Below are positions 44,524 to 54,050 of a DNA stretch of 64,000 nt, piece by piece. The DNA lies in assembly GCA_901472405.1 (NCBI GenBank), contig LR590463.1:4216001-4280000 (forward strand), read 5' to 3'. Made by a program: the position numbers and the translations under genes. Each line of letters begins with the position of its first letter. The first letter of the stretch is position 1. The DNA is from Serratia rubidaea. GTDB lineage: Bacteria > Pseudomonadota > Gammaproteobacteria > Enterobacterales > Enterobacteriaceae. The notes below the pieces were generated by a model. It was given only the letters and a program-made list of their open reading frames with translations. It made no database searches and was not told the DNA's origin.

Positions 44524-47037
44524 ATGTCTCAACAACGTTTTATAATCAGTCGCATAGCCTCTGCAATACTTGCCGCTTTGGTAAGCTGGGAGGCTAACGC
44601 TGTTGAGTTTAATACGGACGTATTAGATCTGGAAGACAGAGCGAATATTGATTTTTCCCGCTTTTCGCAGGCCGGCTATATTATGCCCGGCGTTTATCAT
44701 ATGTCGCTGAGTATTAACGGCGAAAGCGTCGGTTATGAAGGGGATATTCCGTTTTATCCGCGCGACGACGCCCCCTCGGATGACGCCTCCTCCCCCGCAC
44801 TGCCCGAAGCCTGTCTGCCGCAGGAAGTGGTCGACCGGCTGGGATTAACGGAAAAAGCCGCCGCCCAGCTGACAAGCTGGCGCCAAGGCCAGTGCGTGGA
44901 TTTCAGTCCGCTGCCCGGCGTAACGTTAATGCCGCACCTCGGCAACGGTGCGCTGGCCATTAACGTGCCGCAGGCGCTGCTGGAGTACACCGACTCTTCC
45001 TGGCTGCCCCCTTCCCGCTGGGACCACGGCCTGCCCGGCTTTTTGCTGGATTACAACATCACCGGCACCTTTACCAGTAACCGCAGTTCGGGACGCCGGC
45101 AGACCCTCAGCGCCAACGGTACGCTCGGCATGAACCTGGGGGCCTGGCGCCTGCGCGGCGATTATCAGGGCCGCTTCAGCCGCAGCGGTTCACGGCAAAA
45201 GAGCCGTCATAATCTGGACTTTAGCCGCGTCTACCTGTACCGCCCGATCCCCAGCCTGAGTTCGACGCTGACCATCGGTGAAAATTACGTCAACTCGCCG
45301 ATGTTTGACTCCTGGCGCTATGCGGGCATCGCCATGGCCAGCGACGAACGTATGCTGCCGCCGCGGCTGCGCGGCTATGCGCCGGAGATTATCGGCATCG
45401 CCCAAACCAACGCCAAGGTGACCGTCACGCAGCAGGGTCGCGTGATCTATGAAACGACCGTGGCGGCCGGGCCGTTCCGCATTCAGAATCTGGACAGCGC
45501 CATCCGCGGCACGCTGGACGTCAAAGTCACCGAGCAAAACGGCGAGGAGCACACCTTCAGCCTCTCCACCGCATCGGTGCCTTATCTGACGCGGCCGGGC
45601 CAGCTGCGCTATCAGGCGATCGTCGGCCGTCCCACCACCTGGGATCACGATCTGGAAGGGCCGATATTCGCCTCGGGCGAGGCGTCCTGGGGGCTGTCCA
45701 ATATCTGGACGCTGTACGGCGGCTCAACGCTTTCCGCCGATTACCAGTCGCTGGCGCTGGGCAGCGGGCGCGACCTGTTCGGGCTTGGCACCGTGGCCGT
45801 TGACGTGACCCAGTCCGTCGCCAAAGTGCGCGATGACAGCAAAAAACAGGGTAAGTCCTGGCGTCTGAGCTACTCCAAATTCTTCGACGAGATGCAGGCC
45901 GACGTGACCTTCGCCGGTTACCGCTTCTCGGAAAAGAACTATATGAGCATGCAGCAGTTTCTGGATCAGCGCTATCGCGGCTACGACGCCAACCACCAGA
46001 AAGAGCGTTACCAGCTCAACGTCAACAAGCGGTTTGACAACGTTTCACTGGGGCTGAACTACGAGCATCAGACCTACTGGGATCGCGGCAACACCAAGCA
46101 GTACGGCGCCAATATTGGCACCACCTTTGACCTGCCGGCGCTGAAGATGCGCAACGCCTCGCTGACCGCCACGGCCATGCGCAGCCAATACCGCGGGCAG
46201 AATGAAAACCGGTTCAGCCTGATGCTGTCGCTGCCGCTGGGCAGCGGCACCGTCAGCTACAACAGCAGCTACACCCGGGGCCAGTACGGACACCGGATCG
46301 GCTATTACGACCGGCTGGGGCTGGACAGCTACAGCATCAACGCCGGGGTCGATCACGGCGGCGATCAAAAATCGCGCGCCCAGCTCAGCGGCATGTATAC
46401 CCATAATGGCGCGCGCAGCAAGGTGAGCATCAACGGCGCGATCGACGGCGCGCAGTACCGTTCGCTGGGGCTTAGCGCCACCGGCGGCATTACCGCCACG
46501 CCGCGCGGCGTAGCGCTGCACGCCGGCGGCTACAACGGCAGCACCCGGCTGATGGTGGATACCGACGGCATCAGCGGCGTGCCGATCAACGGCGGCCGCG
46601 TGGTCAGCAACGCCTGGGGGATCGGCGTCGTTACCGACGTCAACAGTTACTACCGCACCACCACCCGCATCGATGTCAGCAGGCTGGCTGACGATGTCGA
46701 GGCGAAAAAGAGCGTGGTGGAAACCGCGCTGACCGACGGCGCCATCGGCTACCAGCGCTTTGGCCTGCTGCAGGGCAGCAAGGCCTTTGCCACCTTCCGT
46801 CTGGCCGGCGGCGGCACGCCGCCATTCGGCGCCGTGGTGCGCAATAGCAAAAATCAGGAAGTCGGCATCATCGGTGACGCAGGCATCGCCTGGCTGAGCG
46901 GCATTGCGCCGCAAGAGACGCTGAACCTGGTCTGGAACGATAGCGTTCAGTGCCGGGCCACGCTGCCGTCGGCCATCAATGAACAAAATCTGTTGCTGCC
47001 GTGCCGGCAGAACGCCGCCGCAGGCGGCAAACATTAA
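44524..47037 (+). CDS. Outer-membrane fimbrial usher
   Basis: 837 residues with a signal peptide and the family plan: N-terminal chaperone-binding domain (VEFNTDVLD, the F-N-x-D start), 24-strand barrel with LLDYNITGTF and the plug region (VTVTQQGRVIYETTVAAGPFRIQNL), and a C-terminal domain with PFGAVVRNSKNQEVGIIGDAGIAWLSGI and paired Cys. It secretes and orders pilin subunits. Unusually, it precedes the chaperone gene. Confidence 0.95.
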   Translation: MSQQRFIISRIASAILAALVSWEANAVEFNTDVLDLEDRANIDFSRFSQAGYIMPGVYHMSLSINGESVGYEGDIPFYPRDDAPSDDASSPALPEACLPQEVVDRLGLTEKAAAQLTSWRQGQCVDFSPLPGVTLMPHLGNGALAINVPQALLEYTDSSWLPPSRWDHGLPGFLLDYNITGTFTSNRSSGRRQTLSANGTLGMNLGAWRLRGDYQGRFSRSGSRQKSRHNLDFSRVYLYRPIPSLSSTLTIGENYVNSPMFDSWRYAGIAMASDERMLPPRLRGYAPEIIGIAQTNAKVTVTQQGRVIYETTVAAGPFRIQNLDSAIRGTLDVKVTEQNGEEHTFSLSTASVPYLTRPGQLRYQAIVGRPTTWDHDLEGPIFASGEASWGLSNIWTLYGGSTLSADYQSLALGSGRDLFGLGTVAVDVTQSVAKVRDDSKKQGKSWRLSYSKFFDEMQADVTFAGYRFSEKNYMSMQQFLDQRYRGYDANHQKERYQLNVNKRFDNVSLGLNYEHQTYWDRGNTKQYGANIGTTFDLPALKMRNASLTATAMRSQYRGQNENRFSLMLSLPLGSGTVSYNSSYTRGQYGHRIGYYDRLGLDSYSINAGVDHGGDQKSRAQLSGMYTHNGARSKVSINGAIDGAQYRSLGLSATGGITATPRGVALHAGGYNGSTRLMVDTDGISGVPINGGRVVSNAWGIGVVTDVNSYYRTTTRIDVSRLADDVEAKKSVVETALTDGAIGYQRFGLLQGSKAFATFRLAGGGTPPFGAVVRNSKNQEVGIIGDAGIAWLSGIAPQETLNLVWNDSVQCRATLPSAINEQNLLLPCRQNAAAGGKH

Positions 47038-47082
47038 TTTATGCACGGTTTTACCGTCAACCCATGGAGTAAAGAAGTCATT

Positions 47083-47814
47083 ATGCAAGCATTCAACAAA
47101 CAGGTTGCCGGCATCGTCCTGATGGGCGGCCTTTTATTCAGCGCCGTCAACGCACAGGCCGCCGTCGCCCTGGACAGAACCCGGGTAGTGTTTAACGGCG
47201 ATCAGAAGGCCATCAGCCTGAACATCAGCAATGAAAATAAAAACTTGCCTTACCTGGCCCAGGCCTGGCTGGAAGATGAGCAGCAGAAGAAGATAACCAC
47301 CGGCGCGCTGGTGATGACACCGCCGGTACAGCGGCTGGAGCCGGGCGCCAAAAGTATGCTGCGCATTTCCGCCACGCCGCTGGCGCAGCAGCTGCCGCAG
47401 GATCGGGAATCGCTGTTCTATGTGAACCTGCGCGAAGTACCGCCGCGCAGCGAAAAACCGAATGTGTTGCAGATTGCGCTGCAGTCGAAGATCAAGCTGT
47501 TCTACCGGCCGAAAGGCATCATCCCTTCCGCCAACGCGGTCTGGCAGGAAGAACTGGTGCTGCACGTCGAAGGCAACGGCTACAAGGTTGAAAACCCGAC
47601 GCCGTACTACATCACGGTGATCGGCCTGGCCGGCAGCAAAGATCGGTCCCTCAAAGGCGAATTCAAGTCGGTGATGATCGCGCCGAAGAGCAGCGTCAAG
47701 GTGGCCGGCCAGCACTACCCCACGCCTTATCTGACCTATATCAACGATTACGGCGGCCGCCCGACGCTGGCGTTCAGCTGCAGCGCCGCGCAGTGCACGG
47801 TGAAAAAGGGTTAA
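47083..47814 (+). CDS. Periplasmic fimbrial chaperone (PapD/FimC family)
   Basis: 243 residues from the ATG at 47083. Signal peptide (GIVLMGGLLFSAVNAQA), then the immunoglobulin-like domains with DRTRVVFNGDQKAISLNISNENKNLPYLAQAWLEDE, LFYVNLREVPP and ALQSKIKLFYRP, including the conserved Arg and Lys that anchor the subunit end. It folds pilins by donor-strand complementation and hands them to the usher encoded just upstream. Confidence 0.95.
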   Translation: MQAFNKQVAGIVLMGGLLFSAVNAQAAVALDRTRVVFNGDQKAISLNISNENKNLPYLAQAWLEDEQQKKITTGALVMTPPVQRLEPGAKSMLRISATPLAQQLPQDRESLFYVNLREVPPRSEKPNVLQIALQSKIKLFYRPKGIIPSANAVWQEELVLHVEGNGYKVENPTPYYITVIGLAGSKDRSLKGEFKSVMIAPKSSVKVAGQHYPTPYLTYINDYGGRPTLAFSCSAAQCTVKKG

Positions 47815-47862
47815 CGATCGCGGCGGGATCCCCGCCCGGCAAAAGTATAAGGAGGGCCGGCC

Positions 47863-48402
47863 GTGAACCGGTATCTGGGAATCTGTATCGCGCTGTTATC
47901 GGCTATCGGCGCTATGGGTAACGCGATGGCGAACAGCAGCCCCATCGAGCTGAAGTTCAGCGGTACGCTGCTGGAAAAACAGTGTATCCACGATTCGGCA
48001 GAGGACGCGTATCGCGTCGAACTGCCGCTGCTGTCGGTGAAGTATTTCCAGCACTACGGCCGCGGCCCGACTACCCGCTTTGCCCTGCGCTTTAAAGACT
48101 GCAGCACCGCAACGCTGAACAAGCAGGTGCAGATGGTGTTCCACAGTCCGCAGGTGGTGAACGTCGACGGCGTGAGCATGCTGCCCACCGAAGGCGGCAC
48201 CGGCGTGGTGCTGGGGCTGAATAACGCCTACGGCCAGCCGATCGTGCTGGAAACGCCGTTCAAGGCGGGCGTGATTACCCAGACCGGCATCGGCAGCAGC
48301 AACGAGCTGTTTTTTGAAGTCTATCCGCTGGTCATCGACCGCAACGACGTTAACCCCGGGGAGTACAGCGCCACGGTGACGTTTGAAATGAGCTATCTGT
48401 GA
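47863..48402 (+). CDS. Fimbrial minor subunit
   Basis: 179 residues, GTG start with AAGGAGGG at good spacing. Signal peptide (LGICIALLSAIGAMGNAMA), donor-strand region (IELKFSGTLLEKQCI), Cys pair (KQCI, KDCS) and the terminal VTFEMSYL. Pilin fold; probably an adaptor near the tip, since it follows the chaperone and precedes the adhesin-like gene. Confidence 0.85.
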   Translation: MNRYLGICIALLSAIGAMGNAMANSSPIELKFSGTLLEKQCIHDSAEDAYRVELPLLSVKYFQHYGRGPTTRFALRFKDCSTATLNKQVQMVFHSPQVVNVDGVSMLPTEGGTGVVLGLNNAYGQPIVLETPFKAGVITQTGIGSSNELFFEVYPLVIDRNDVNPGEYSATVTFEMSYL

Positions 48403-48422
48403 TGATGGCAAGGAGAAACAGC

Positions 48423-49004
48423 ATGTCAGGAAAAGGTCATTTCCGCAGCAGACGTCCGTTAGCCTGGTGCGCCCTCGGGCTGCTTTTCTGGTGCGCCGGC
48501 GGTCTGGCGGACGTGCCGGTCACCGTTAAGGCGACGCTGGTCACCCCGGCCTGCTACATCGCGGGTACACCGGGACCGTGGGACGGCGATGTGGGAAGTA
48601 TACGGTTTGCCGAAATGGCCATTGATTTTGGCGAAGTACCGATTGGCGATCTGGGCACCAGCAATGCGGAAAAAACCGCTTATCTTTGGTTTGCGTGCGC
48701 CAAAACGACGAATAAGACATTGAATCTTTACGTTAAACCCACGGCGTATGGCACGCTGCCGTCGCTCGGCAACCACGTATTGGCTACCTCAAAAGAGAAT
48801 CTGGGCATCGCCATCAGCATCGACGGCCACAATATCGCGCTGGACCAATGGGTGCCGCTGCCGGGTGAGGTTATCTTGCCGGGTGATGCTCTCGCAGAAA
48901 ATAAAATCATCGTGACGGCGCGGCTGGTGGCGCAGGGCGATAAGGATGCGTTGAGCGGCGGCCAGTTTCAGGCCTCGGCCAACTTTATTCTGCACTATTT
49001 GTAA
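48423..49004 (+). CDS. Fimbrial minor subunit
   Basis: 193 residues from ATG 48423 (AAGGAG upstream; the earlier ATG at 48399 overlaps the previous stop). Signal peptide with an arginine-rich head (RSRRPLAWCALGLLFWCAGGLA), then VKATLVTPACYI and the C-terminal ASANFILHYL. Pilin-like with a Cys pair (PACY, FACA). Likely a tip fibrillum component. Confidence 0.85.
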   Translation: MSGKGHFRSRRPLAWCALGLLFWCAGGLADVPVTVKATLVTPACYIAGTPGPWDGDVGSIRFAEMAIDFGEVPIGDLGTSNAEKTAYLWFACAKTTNKTLNLYVKPTAYGTLPSLGNHVLATSKENLGIAISIDGHNIALDQWVPLPGEVILPGDALAENKIIVTARLVAQGDKDALSGGQFQASANFILHYL

Positions 49005-49058
49005 CGGCCGCGCGGCAAGCGCGGCGTTAACCCGTTAATTCGCTGGAGTCACCGAACC

Positions 49059-50015
49059 ATGTCTTTGTTTCATCTGCGCGCCGCCGTTGCGCCCGCCCTG
49101 CTGCTGGGCGCCAGCTTCACCGCCGGCGCCGCTGGCTACGATGTCACCGCCATTGACGGAGCATCGACTGTGGAAATTAACACCGTGGGCACCGTCACCC
49201 AGGGACATATTGCCAGCTTCGTTATTGATGCAGCAACCGTCTCCGGCGATGTGCACTGCGGCGATCGCAATTTGCACAGTTCCCTTGGCAAACAGCGGAT
49301 ATTTATCGACCTGCCGCAGGACCCCGTTACCGGACGTTTTAAAATCAATAATAACCTCTCGGTACAGGTAACCTCGCTCGTATCAACAGAAAGCTGGGGG
49401 AATGGCGGCGGGATCACCAGCGTTTGCGACATGGGCACATCCCTGGAGGTCTATCCCGCCAGCTTTTTGAGCGCAGCTTTCCCGATAACGCTGGATTTTT
49501 ATTTGGACAGAGAGACCATTGACGGCGTAATTACAATACCGGCCATGCAATTGGGGGGATACTCACGCCGATTTGACACCGTCGACCCCGGTAATTACAA
49601 ACCGGCAAAATATACCATTCCAATCAAGTTAACCGGCGGTAAAATTACCATACCGGCGTATTGTAACGCCTACCCAAACGCGATAGAATTAGATCACGGA
49701 ATGTTATCTTCGGATAATACCTATGACACGGCGTTTGCCGATCTTACCTATACATGTGCTTCCCCGGTTAATACAACGGTAACTATTAACTATCAAGAAA
49801 ATGCCACCGGGGATTTAGACCTCTTACATACGGACGGCAGCGTTGGCGCCAGCAGTAAATTAACCATCAGCGATACCAGCAGCGGATTGCAGGGAAAAGA
49901 AATATCCACGCATATCGATGCCAGTAAAACGTTCCGCATCACCAGCGAACTGACCAAACTCAGCGGTGAAGGAACCATACAGGGCAGCGCCTGGATTATC
50001 GCCTATCTGGATTAA
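49059..50015 (+). CDS. Two-domain fimbrial tip adhesin
   Basis: 318 residues, nearly twice pilin size, and last of the structural genes: the plan of a tip adhesin with an N-terminal binding domain (about 20-200) and a C-terminal pilin domain (GKITIPAYCNAYPNAIELDHG to GSAWIIAYLD). A signal peptide is present (APALLLGASFTAGAAG). The AT content of the second half is higher than in the neighbours. The receptor cannot be predicted. Confidence 0.8.
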   Translation: MSLFHLRAAVAPALLLGASFTAGAAGYDVTAIDGASTVEINTVGTVTQGHIASFVIDAATVSGDVHCGDRNLHSSLGKQRIFIDLPQDPVTGRFKINNNLSVQVTSLVSTESWGNGGGITSVCDMGTSLEVYPASFLSAAFPITLDFYLDRETIDGVITIPAMQLGGYSRRFDTVDPGNYKPAKYTIPIKLTGGKITIPAYCNAYPNAIELDHGMLSSDNTYDTAFADLTYTCASPVNTTVTINYQENATGDLDLLHTDGSVGASSKLTISDTSSGLQGKEISTHIDASKTFRITSELTKLSGEGTIQGSAWIIAYLD

Positions 50016-50037
50016 ACGGAAAGCATGAATTAAAGGA

Positions 50038-50070
50038 CTACGCCAGTGGTAAAACCACGGCGTAGTTTCG
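50038..50070 (+). terminator. Hairpin after the fimbrial structural genes
   Basis: ACTACGCC-A-GTGGT (50038-50051) pairs with ACCAC-GGCGTAGT (50055-50067) around AAA. Only TTTC follows, so it may terminate or attenuate before the regulator gene. Confidence 0.65.
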
Positions 50071-50139
50071 CATATGTCACAGACAGGAAGTGACATATTT
50101 ATCGGTTTGTTAAATTAATGATATGGAGTAAATAAAACC

Positions 50140-50772
50140 ATGAAGAAGATCTTAATCTTTGATGAGAATAGCTACTTCCGGCAGGCCATTATTCAGTTAT
50201 TATTAGCCAAGGGTAAAACGCCGCAGTCTATTCTGGAAGCCGGCAATAAGGCAGAGCTGGAAAGTATTCTGTCGACCACCAACGTCGATACGCTGCTGTT
50301 CTCCCCTGACGGCAGCCAGGCGGATATTCAGGACAACTTTGTGCTGATCAGAGAATGCCTGAAGCACTGCCGCAGGCTGAGTATCGACCTTTGGCTGATG
50401 GTTGACCAAGCTACTGATTTTTATCATCAACTTTGCTGCAGCCATCCACACTACAAGGGCGTTATCAGCAAACGGCAGCCGCTCGAACAGCTAAGCTATT
50501 ATATTTTCAATACGCTGAAAGAGGAGCTGAGTTGGAAATCACCGCCAAAAGGCACGCTGTCTTATCGCGAAAGCCAAATATTACTTGATGTACTGTGTGG
50601 CGATTCCAGTAACCGGCTGACGATACGCTATGGTATTCAGTCGAAAACCATCAGCGCACATAAACTTAACGCATTAGCAAAACTGGGATTGAAAAACATC
50701 AGCGACATTTTTAAACGAATGAAAGGCATTCAGGAACTGCCGGTAAAAGGTGAGTTGATCGGCGTATATTAA
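50140..50772 (+). CDS. LuxR-type regulator with an atypical receiver-like domain, probably fimbrial
   Basis: 210 residues: N-terminal receiver-like fold (KKILIFDENSYFRQAIIQLLL) and a C-terminal LuxR helix-turn-helix (LSYRESQILLDVLCGDSSNRLTIRYGIQSKTISAHKLNALAKLG), similar in plan to FimZ or CsgD. At the strand where the phosphorylated Asp is expected the sequence reads DTLLFSPDG, with Ser at or next to that place, so phosphorylation is doubtful. It follows the adhesin gene by 124 bases with a hairpin between and may regulate the operon. Confidence 0.75.
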   Translation: MKKILIFDENSYFRQAIIQLLLAKGKTPQSILEAGNKAELESILSTTNVDTLLFSPDGSQADIQDNFVLIRECLKHCRRLSIDLWLMVDQATDFYHQLCCSHPHYKGVISKRQPLEQLSYYIFNTLKEELSWKSPPKGTLSYRESQILLDVLCGDSSNRLTIRYGIQSKTISAHKLNALAKLGLKNISDIFKRMKGIQELPVKGELIGVY

Positions 50773-50876
50773 CTACGCCGATCATAAAAGGACGTTGCTA
50801 ACTGAAACGATCAATCTATATCAGCTGATATATCACCTGTAATAACAGGCATGCAACAATGTACAGCAATCAGGCA
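50773..50876. promoter_or_regulatory. Palindromes downstream of the regulator gene
   Basis: TATATCAGCTGATATA (50817-50832) is a perfect 16-base palindrome and CCTGT-AATA-ACAGG (50836-50849) follows. They could be operator sites, but no promoter with them is evident. Confidence 0.3.
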
Positions 50877-50907
50877 AAATAAAAAGCGCCCGATAAACTC
50901 GCGCGCT
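50877..50907 (-). terminator. Terminator of the small secreted-protein gene
   Basis: On the minus strand AGCGC (50907-50903) pairs with GCGCT (50889-50885), followed by TTTTTATTTTG. Confidence 0.6.
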
Positions 50908-50920
50908 CAGAGAAAAAATA

Positions 50921-51308
50921 TTATTTAGCGTTTAACCGATGCTCGGCTTGTACTTTACAGGCTTCGATCTGAACAACCAATGAACGATTAAACTCTTCCT
51001 GCTGATTATGATAGGCAGCCTTATTATCACGCACTCCGGCAATCGCCGTTTTCAAATCACGCGCATACTCTTCCTTATCAATACCAAAATCGGCTAACTG
51101 ATAACCTTTATCTTCCAGCTGAACAATCGAGCGCGCAATATTTTCATCATCATTGCTCTCCGACCAGGCATTTTTCACCACCGAAAACTGCGCATCGCAA
51201 TAAGCCGCCGCCGCATCCTTATTTTTTTTGCAAGGACGAAGCTGAAGACATCGCCAGAGAAGAAAGTGGCAATAACAGCGCGCACGTCAGCAAAACATAT
51301 TTCCGCAT
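50921..51308 (-). CDS. Small secreted protein of unknown function (frameshift at 51222-51229)
   Basis: About 128 residues after removing one base from the eight-A run (T run on the plus strand at 51222-51229). The first frame gives a signal peptide (KYVLLTCALLLPLSSLA) and stops; the second continues KDAAAAYCDAQFSVVKNAW and is open to 50921. The mature part is helical, with two Cys (AYCDAQ, EACKVQ) that could pair. GGAGG precedes the ATG at 51308. No family recognised; periplasmic location is likely. Confidence 0.7.
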
Positions 51309-51415
51309 CACAACCTCCATGAGCGATTTATTCCAAAAAGTGAAGCGGCGTCATTCAACCGCCGCCCTGCCAACCTATCACACTCTGTATTGTCTCACCG
51401 TATCAAGCGCGCATT

Positions 51416-52666
51416 TTAACGTTTCTCGTCAGACAGGCAGCCTGCGTTCAGCGGTACCTCCTGCGCGTGGTTCTCCGTCGACGCCAGACAGCGGTCGCGA
51501 CCGGCCAGGTAACCCACCAGCGCCATCACCAGCGCCAGCGCCGCGCAGATCAGCAGCGGGCCATGCCAGCTGTGGGTGGCGTCATACAGCAGCCCGACGC
51601 CGGGCGGCCCGCCGACCGCCAGCAGATAACCGACGCACTGCGCCATACCAGAGAGCGACGCGGCCTGTGCCGGCGAGCCGGAACGCAGGCCGATAAACGC
51701 CAGCCCCAGGATAATGGTGCTGCCGGAACCGATACCGAAGAGCACCACCCACAGCGTGGCGAAAGCGGGCAGCGCCAGCAGCCCCAGCAGGCCGGCGGCG
51801 GCCAGCAGCGATACCGTCACGGCAATCGCCCGCTGGTCCTTCATCCGCGCCAGCAGATGGCCGGTAAACAGCCCCGGTAGCGCGGTCGCCAGCTGCAGGA
51901 CGCCGTGCAGCGAGCCGGCCTGCTCGGCGCTGAAGCCCTGATAGCGCAAAATGGACGGCAGCCAGGCGACCACCACGTAATAAATCAGCGAGTTAAGCCC
52001 CAGGAACAGCGTCACCTGCCAGGCCAGCGCGGCGCGCCATACCCCGCCGGAATGCGGCTGCGACGCACCACTGGCGCGCGCCTGTCGCGCTGCTCCATGG
52101 GAAAGCTGCGGAAACCAGATCGCCGCCGCTAATAGCGGAAACAGCAGCGTGGCGAACAGCGCGCCGTTCCAGCCCAGCGCCGACACCTGCGACAGCGGCA
52201 CCACCGCCGCCGAACCCAGTGCGGCGCCAACCCCCATAATCAGGGCGTACAGGCCGGTCATACTCGCCACCCGCTGGGGGAAATCGCGTTTTAACAAACT
52301 GGGCAACAGCACGTTGCCCATGGCGATGCCTAGGCCAATCAGCACCGTGCCGCCATACACGCCGATCAGGCCGCCGTAAGAGCGGTAACCGATGCCGGCG
52401 GCAATCAGCAGCAGCGCCGCAAAGATCACCCGTTCAATGCCATACTTAACGGCAATGCTGCCGGCCAGCGGCGAAAACAGCGCGAACGCCAACAGCGGCA
52501 GGGTCTGTATCAGGCCCGCCTGTACCGCGCTCAGGGAGAAATCGAGGCGGATGGCGTCCAGCAGCGGCGCCAGGCTGGTGAAGGGCGCCCGCAGGTTGGC
52601 GGCCACCAGCAGTATGCCCACCAGCAGAAGATGGGACTTTTTCACACGAAAGGATAAGAATTTCAT
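51416..52666 (-). CDS. nimT: MFS exporter of the CynX/NimT family
   Basis: 416 residues, twelve membrane segments. The N-terminus (LLLVGILLVAANLRAPFTSLAPLLDAIR) is the CynX/NimT hallmark. With the divergent AraC gene it matches the nimR-nimT (yeaM-yeaN) pair of E. coli, where the pump gives resistance to 2-nitroimidazole. The start at 52666 fits the family; an in-frame ATG at 52696 adds ten residues. Neither has a good ribosome site. Confidence 0.85.
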   Translation of the reverse strand: MKFLSFRVKKSHLLLVGILLVAANLRAPFTSLAPLLDAIRLDFSLSAVQAGLIQTLPLLAFALFSPLAGSIAVKYGIERVIFAALLLIAAGIGYRSYGGLIGVYGGTVLIGLGIAMGNVLLPSLLKRDFPQRVASMTGLYALIMGVGAALGSAAVVPLSQVSALGWNGALFATLLFPLLAAAIWFPQLSHGAARQARASGASQPHSGGVWRAALAWQVTLFLGLNSLIYYVVVAWLPSILRYQGFSAEQAGSLHGVLQLATALPGLFTGHLLARMKDQRAIAVTVSLLAAAGLLGLLALPAFATLWVVLFGIGSGSTIILGLAFIGLRSGSPAQAASLSGMAQCVGYLLAVGGPPGVGLLYDATHSWHGPLLICAALALVMALVGYLAGRDRCLASTENHAQEVPLNAGCLSDEKR

Positions 52667-52826
52667 AATATTATTCGCTGAGTTGATTTCCAGCATGACG
52701 TCTTGCTTGCGTAATGCGTCGCTAGGATTACAGGCCCTGTAACTGGAGTAGATGTATTATAAAGTTACAATGATGAGTTCTTATATTTATATAACTGCAA
52801 TTAATCTCTAAATTTGGCCAATTACC

Positions 52827-53606
52827 ATGTCGCTACTGCAAAGCTACGAGGAGTTCGATCCCGACGCCAACGCCAGCCAGGCGGTGGCGCTCCATATCTC
52901 GGCCACGGAAACGCGTCGGGACATGCCGTTTCATCACCACCGCAAAGGCCAGCTGATCCTGCCGCTGCGCGGCGGTCTGGTGTGTGAGGTCGCCAAGGCC
53001 TACTGGATGGTGCCGACCGGCCACGCCGTCTGGATCCCCGGCGGGATGGAGCACAGCAACCGGGCGATGGGCGACGTGGATATTTATCTGCTGTTCGTCG
53101 AGCCGGACTATCCCGGCATGCCGGACGAGTGCTGTACGCTGCAAATCAGTCCGATGCTGCGTGAAATCATCAAACACTTCGCCACGCTGCCGGAGGATTA
53201 CGCCGCCGACAGCCCGACCGGCCGTCTGGCGGCGGTGATGATGCACGAACTGGCGCAGATGCCGGTTGAACATCTGCATGTGCCCATCAGCGGCAATGCC
53301 AAGATCAAACAGCTGGCGGACGAAATTATGCTGGCGCCCGGCAGCCGCAGTACGCTGCACGAATGGGCGCAGAAGCTGGCGATGAGCGATCGCAGCTTTG
53401 AGCGGTTTATACGGCGGGAAACGGGGATGACGTTCGGCAAATGGCGCCATCAGCTGCAGCTGATGGTCGCCGTACGGATGCTGGTGCTGGGGGAGTCGGT
53501 GCAGAACGTCGCTTATGAACTCGGCTACGACTCCCCCACCGCCTTTATCACCATGTTTAAAAAAGCGTTGGGCAAAACGCCGGGCCGCTATCTGCTGCAG
53601 GATTAG
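52827..53606 (+). CDS. nimR: AraC-type regulator (NimR-like)
   Basis: 259 residues: an N-terminal cupin domain (MPFHHHRKGQLILPLRGGLVCE, HAVWIPGGMEHSN) and a C-terminal AraC helix-turn-helix (TLHEWAQKLAMSDRSFERFIRRETGMTFGKWRHQ; VAYELGYDSPTAFITMFKKALGKTPGRY). It is divergent from the NimT-like pump over a 160-base gap, as in E. coli where NimR represses nimT. Confidence 0.88.
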   Translation: MSLLQSYEEFDPDANASQAVALHISATETRRDMPFHHHRKGQLILPLRGGLVCEVAKAYWMVPTGHAVWIPGGMEHSNRAMGDVDIYLLFVEPDYPGMPDECCTLQISPMLREIIKHFATLPEDYAADSPTGRLAAVMMHELAQMPVEHLHVPISGNAKIKQLADEIMLAPGSRSTLHEWAQKLAMSDRSFERFIRRETGMTFGKWRHQLQLMVAVRMLVLGESVQNVAYELGYDSPTAFITMFKKALGKTPGRYLLQD

Positions 53607-54050
53607 CGTCGGCTTTCACGCCAGAACGCGTAGCCGCAGGCGACGATCGTCAGCGCGGCGACCAGCACGTTGCTCAGCCAGCCGATATTCAGCATCCGCA
53701 GCATCATGGCCGACAGCCCTTCGGAATACGGCGGCACGCCGCCGCTTTTCACCGCGATGGCATAGAGCAGCGTAATCAGAATCACATGGCTGACCAGCCA
53801 GGCGACTACCGGCAGGGTCAGCACCGCCAGCCGGCGTTCCGCCGCGTTGGCGCGTAATGCGAAAAAAACAGCCCAGCGGCACCAGCGCGGGCAGCAGCTG
53901 CACCAGTCCGTTGGCCGCCAGCTGGCTCACCGGAACCCCGTATTGCCGGAACATCTGCCACGACATAATCGCATCCGCAGGCAGCGTGCGATAAAGCAGG
54001 AGGGCGCACAGCCCTCCCCACACCAGCGCGGTTCTGGTTGACTTATTCAT
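53603..54050 (-). CDS. Small inner-membrane protein (frameshift at 53862-53868)
   Basis: About 148 residues after removing one base from the seven-A run at 53862-53868. Four membrane segments are visible (ALVWGGLCALLLY; LAANGLVQLLPALVPLGCFF; LAVLTLPVVAWLVSHVILITLLYAIA; WLSNVLVAALTIVACGYAFW). No firm family. It overlaps the end of the TetR gene by eight bases and so is in an operon with it; its 3' end overlaps nimR by four bases. A role in the same stress response as the oxidoreductase is possible. Confidence 0.7.
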
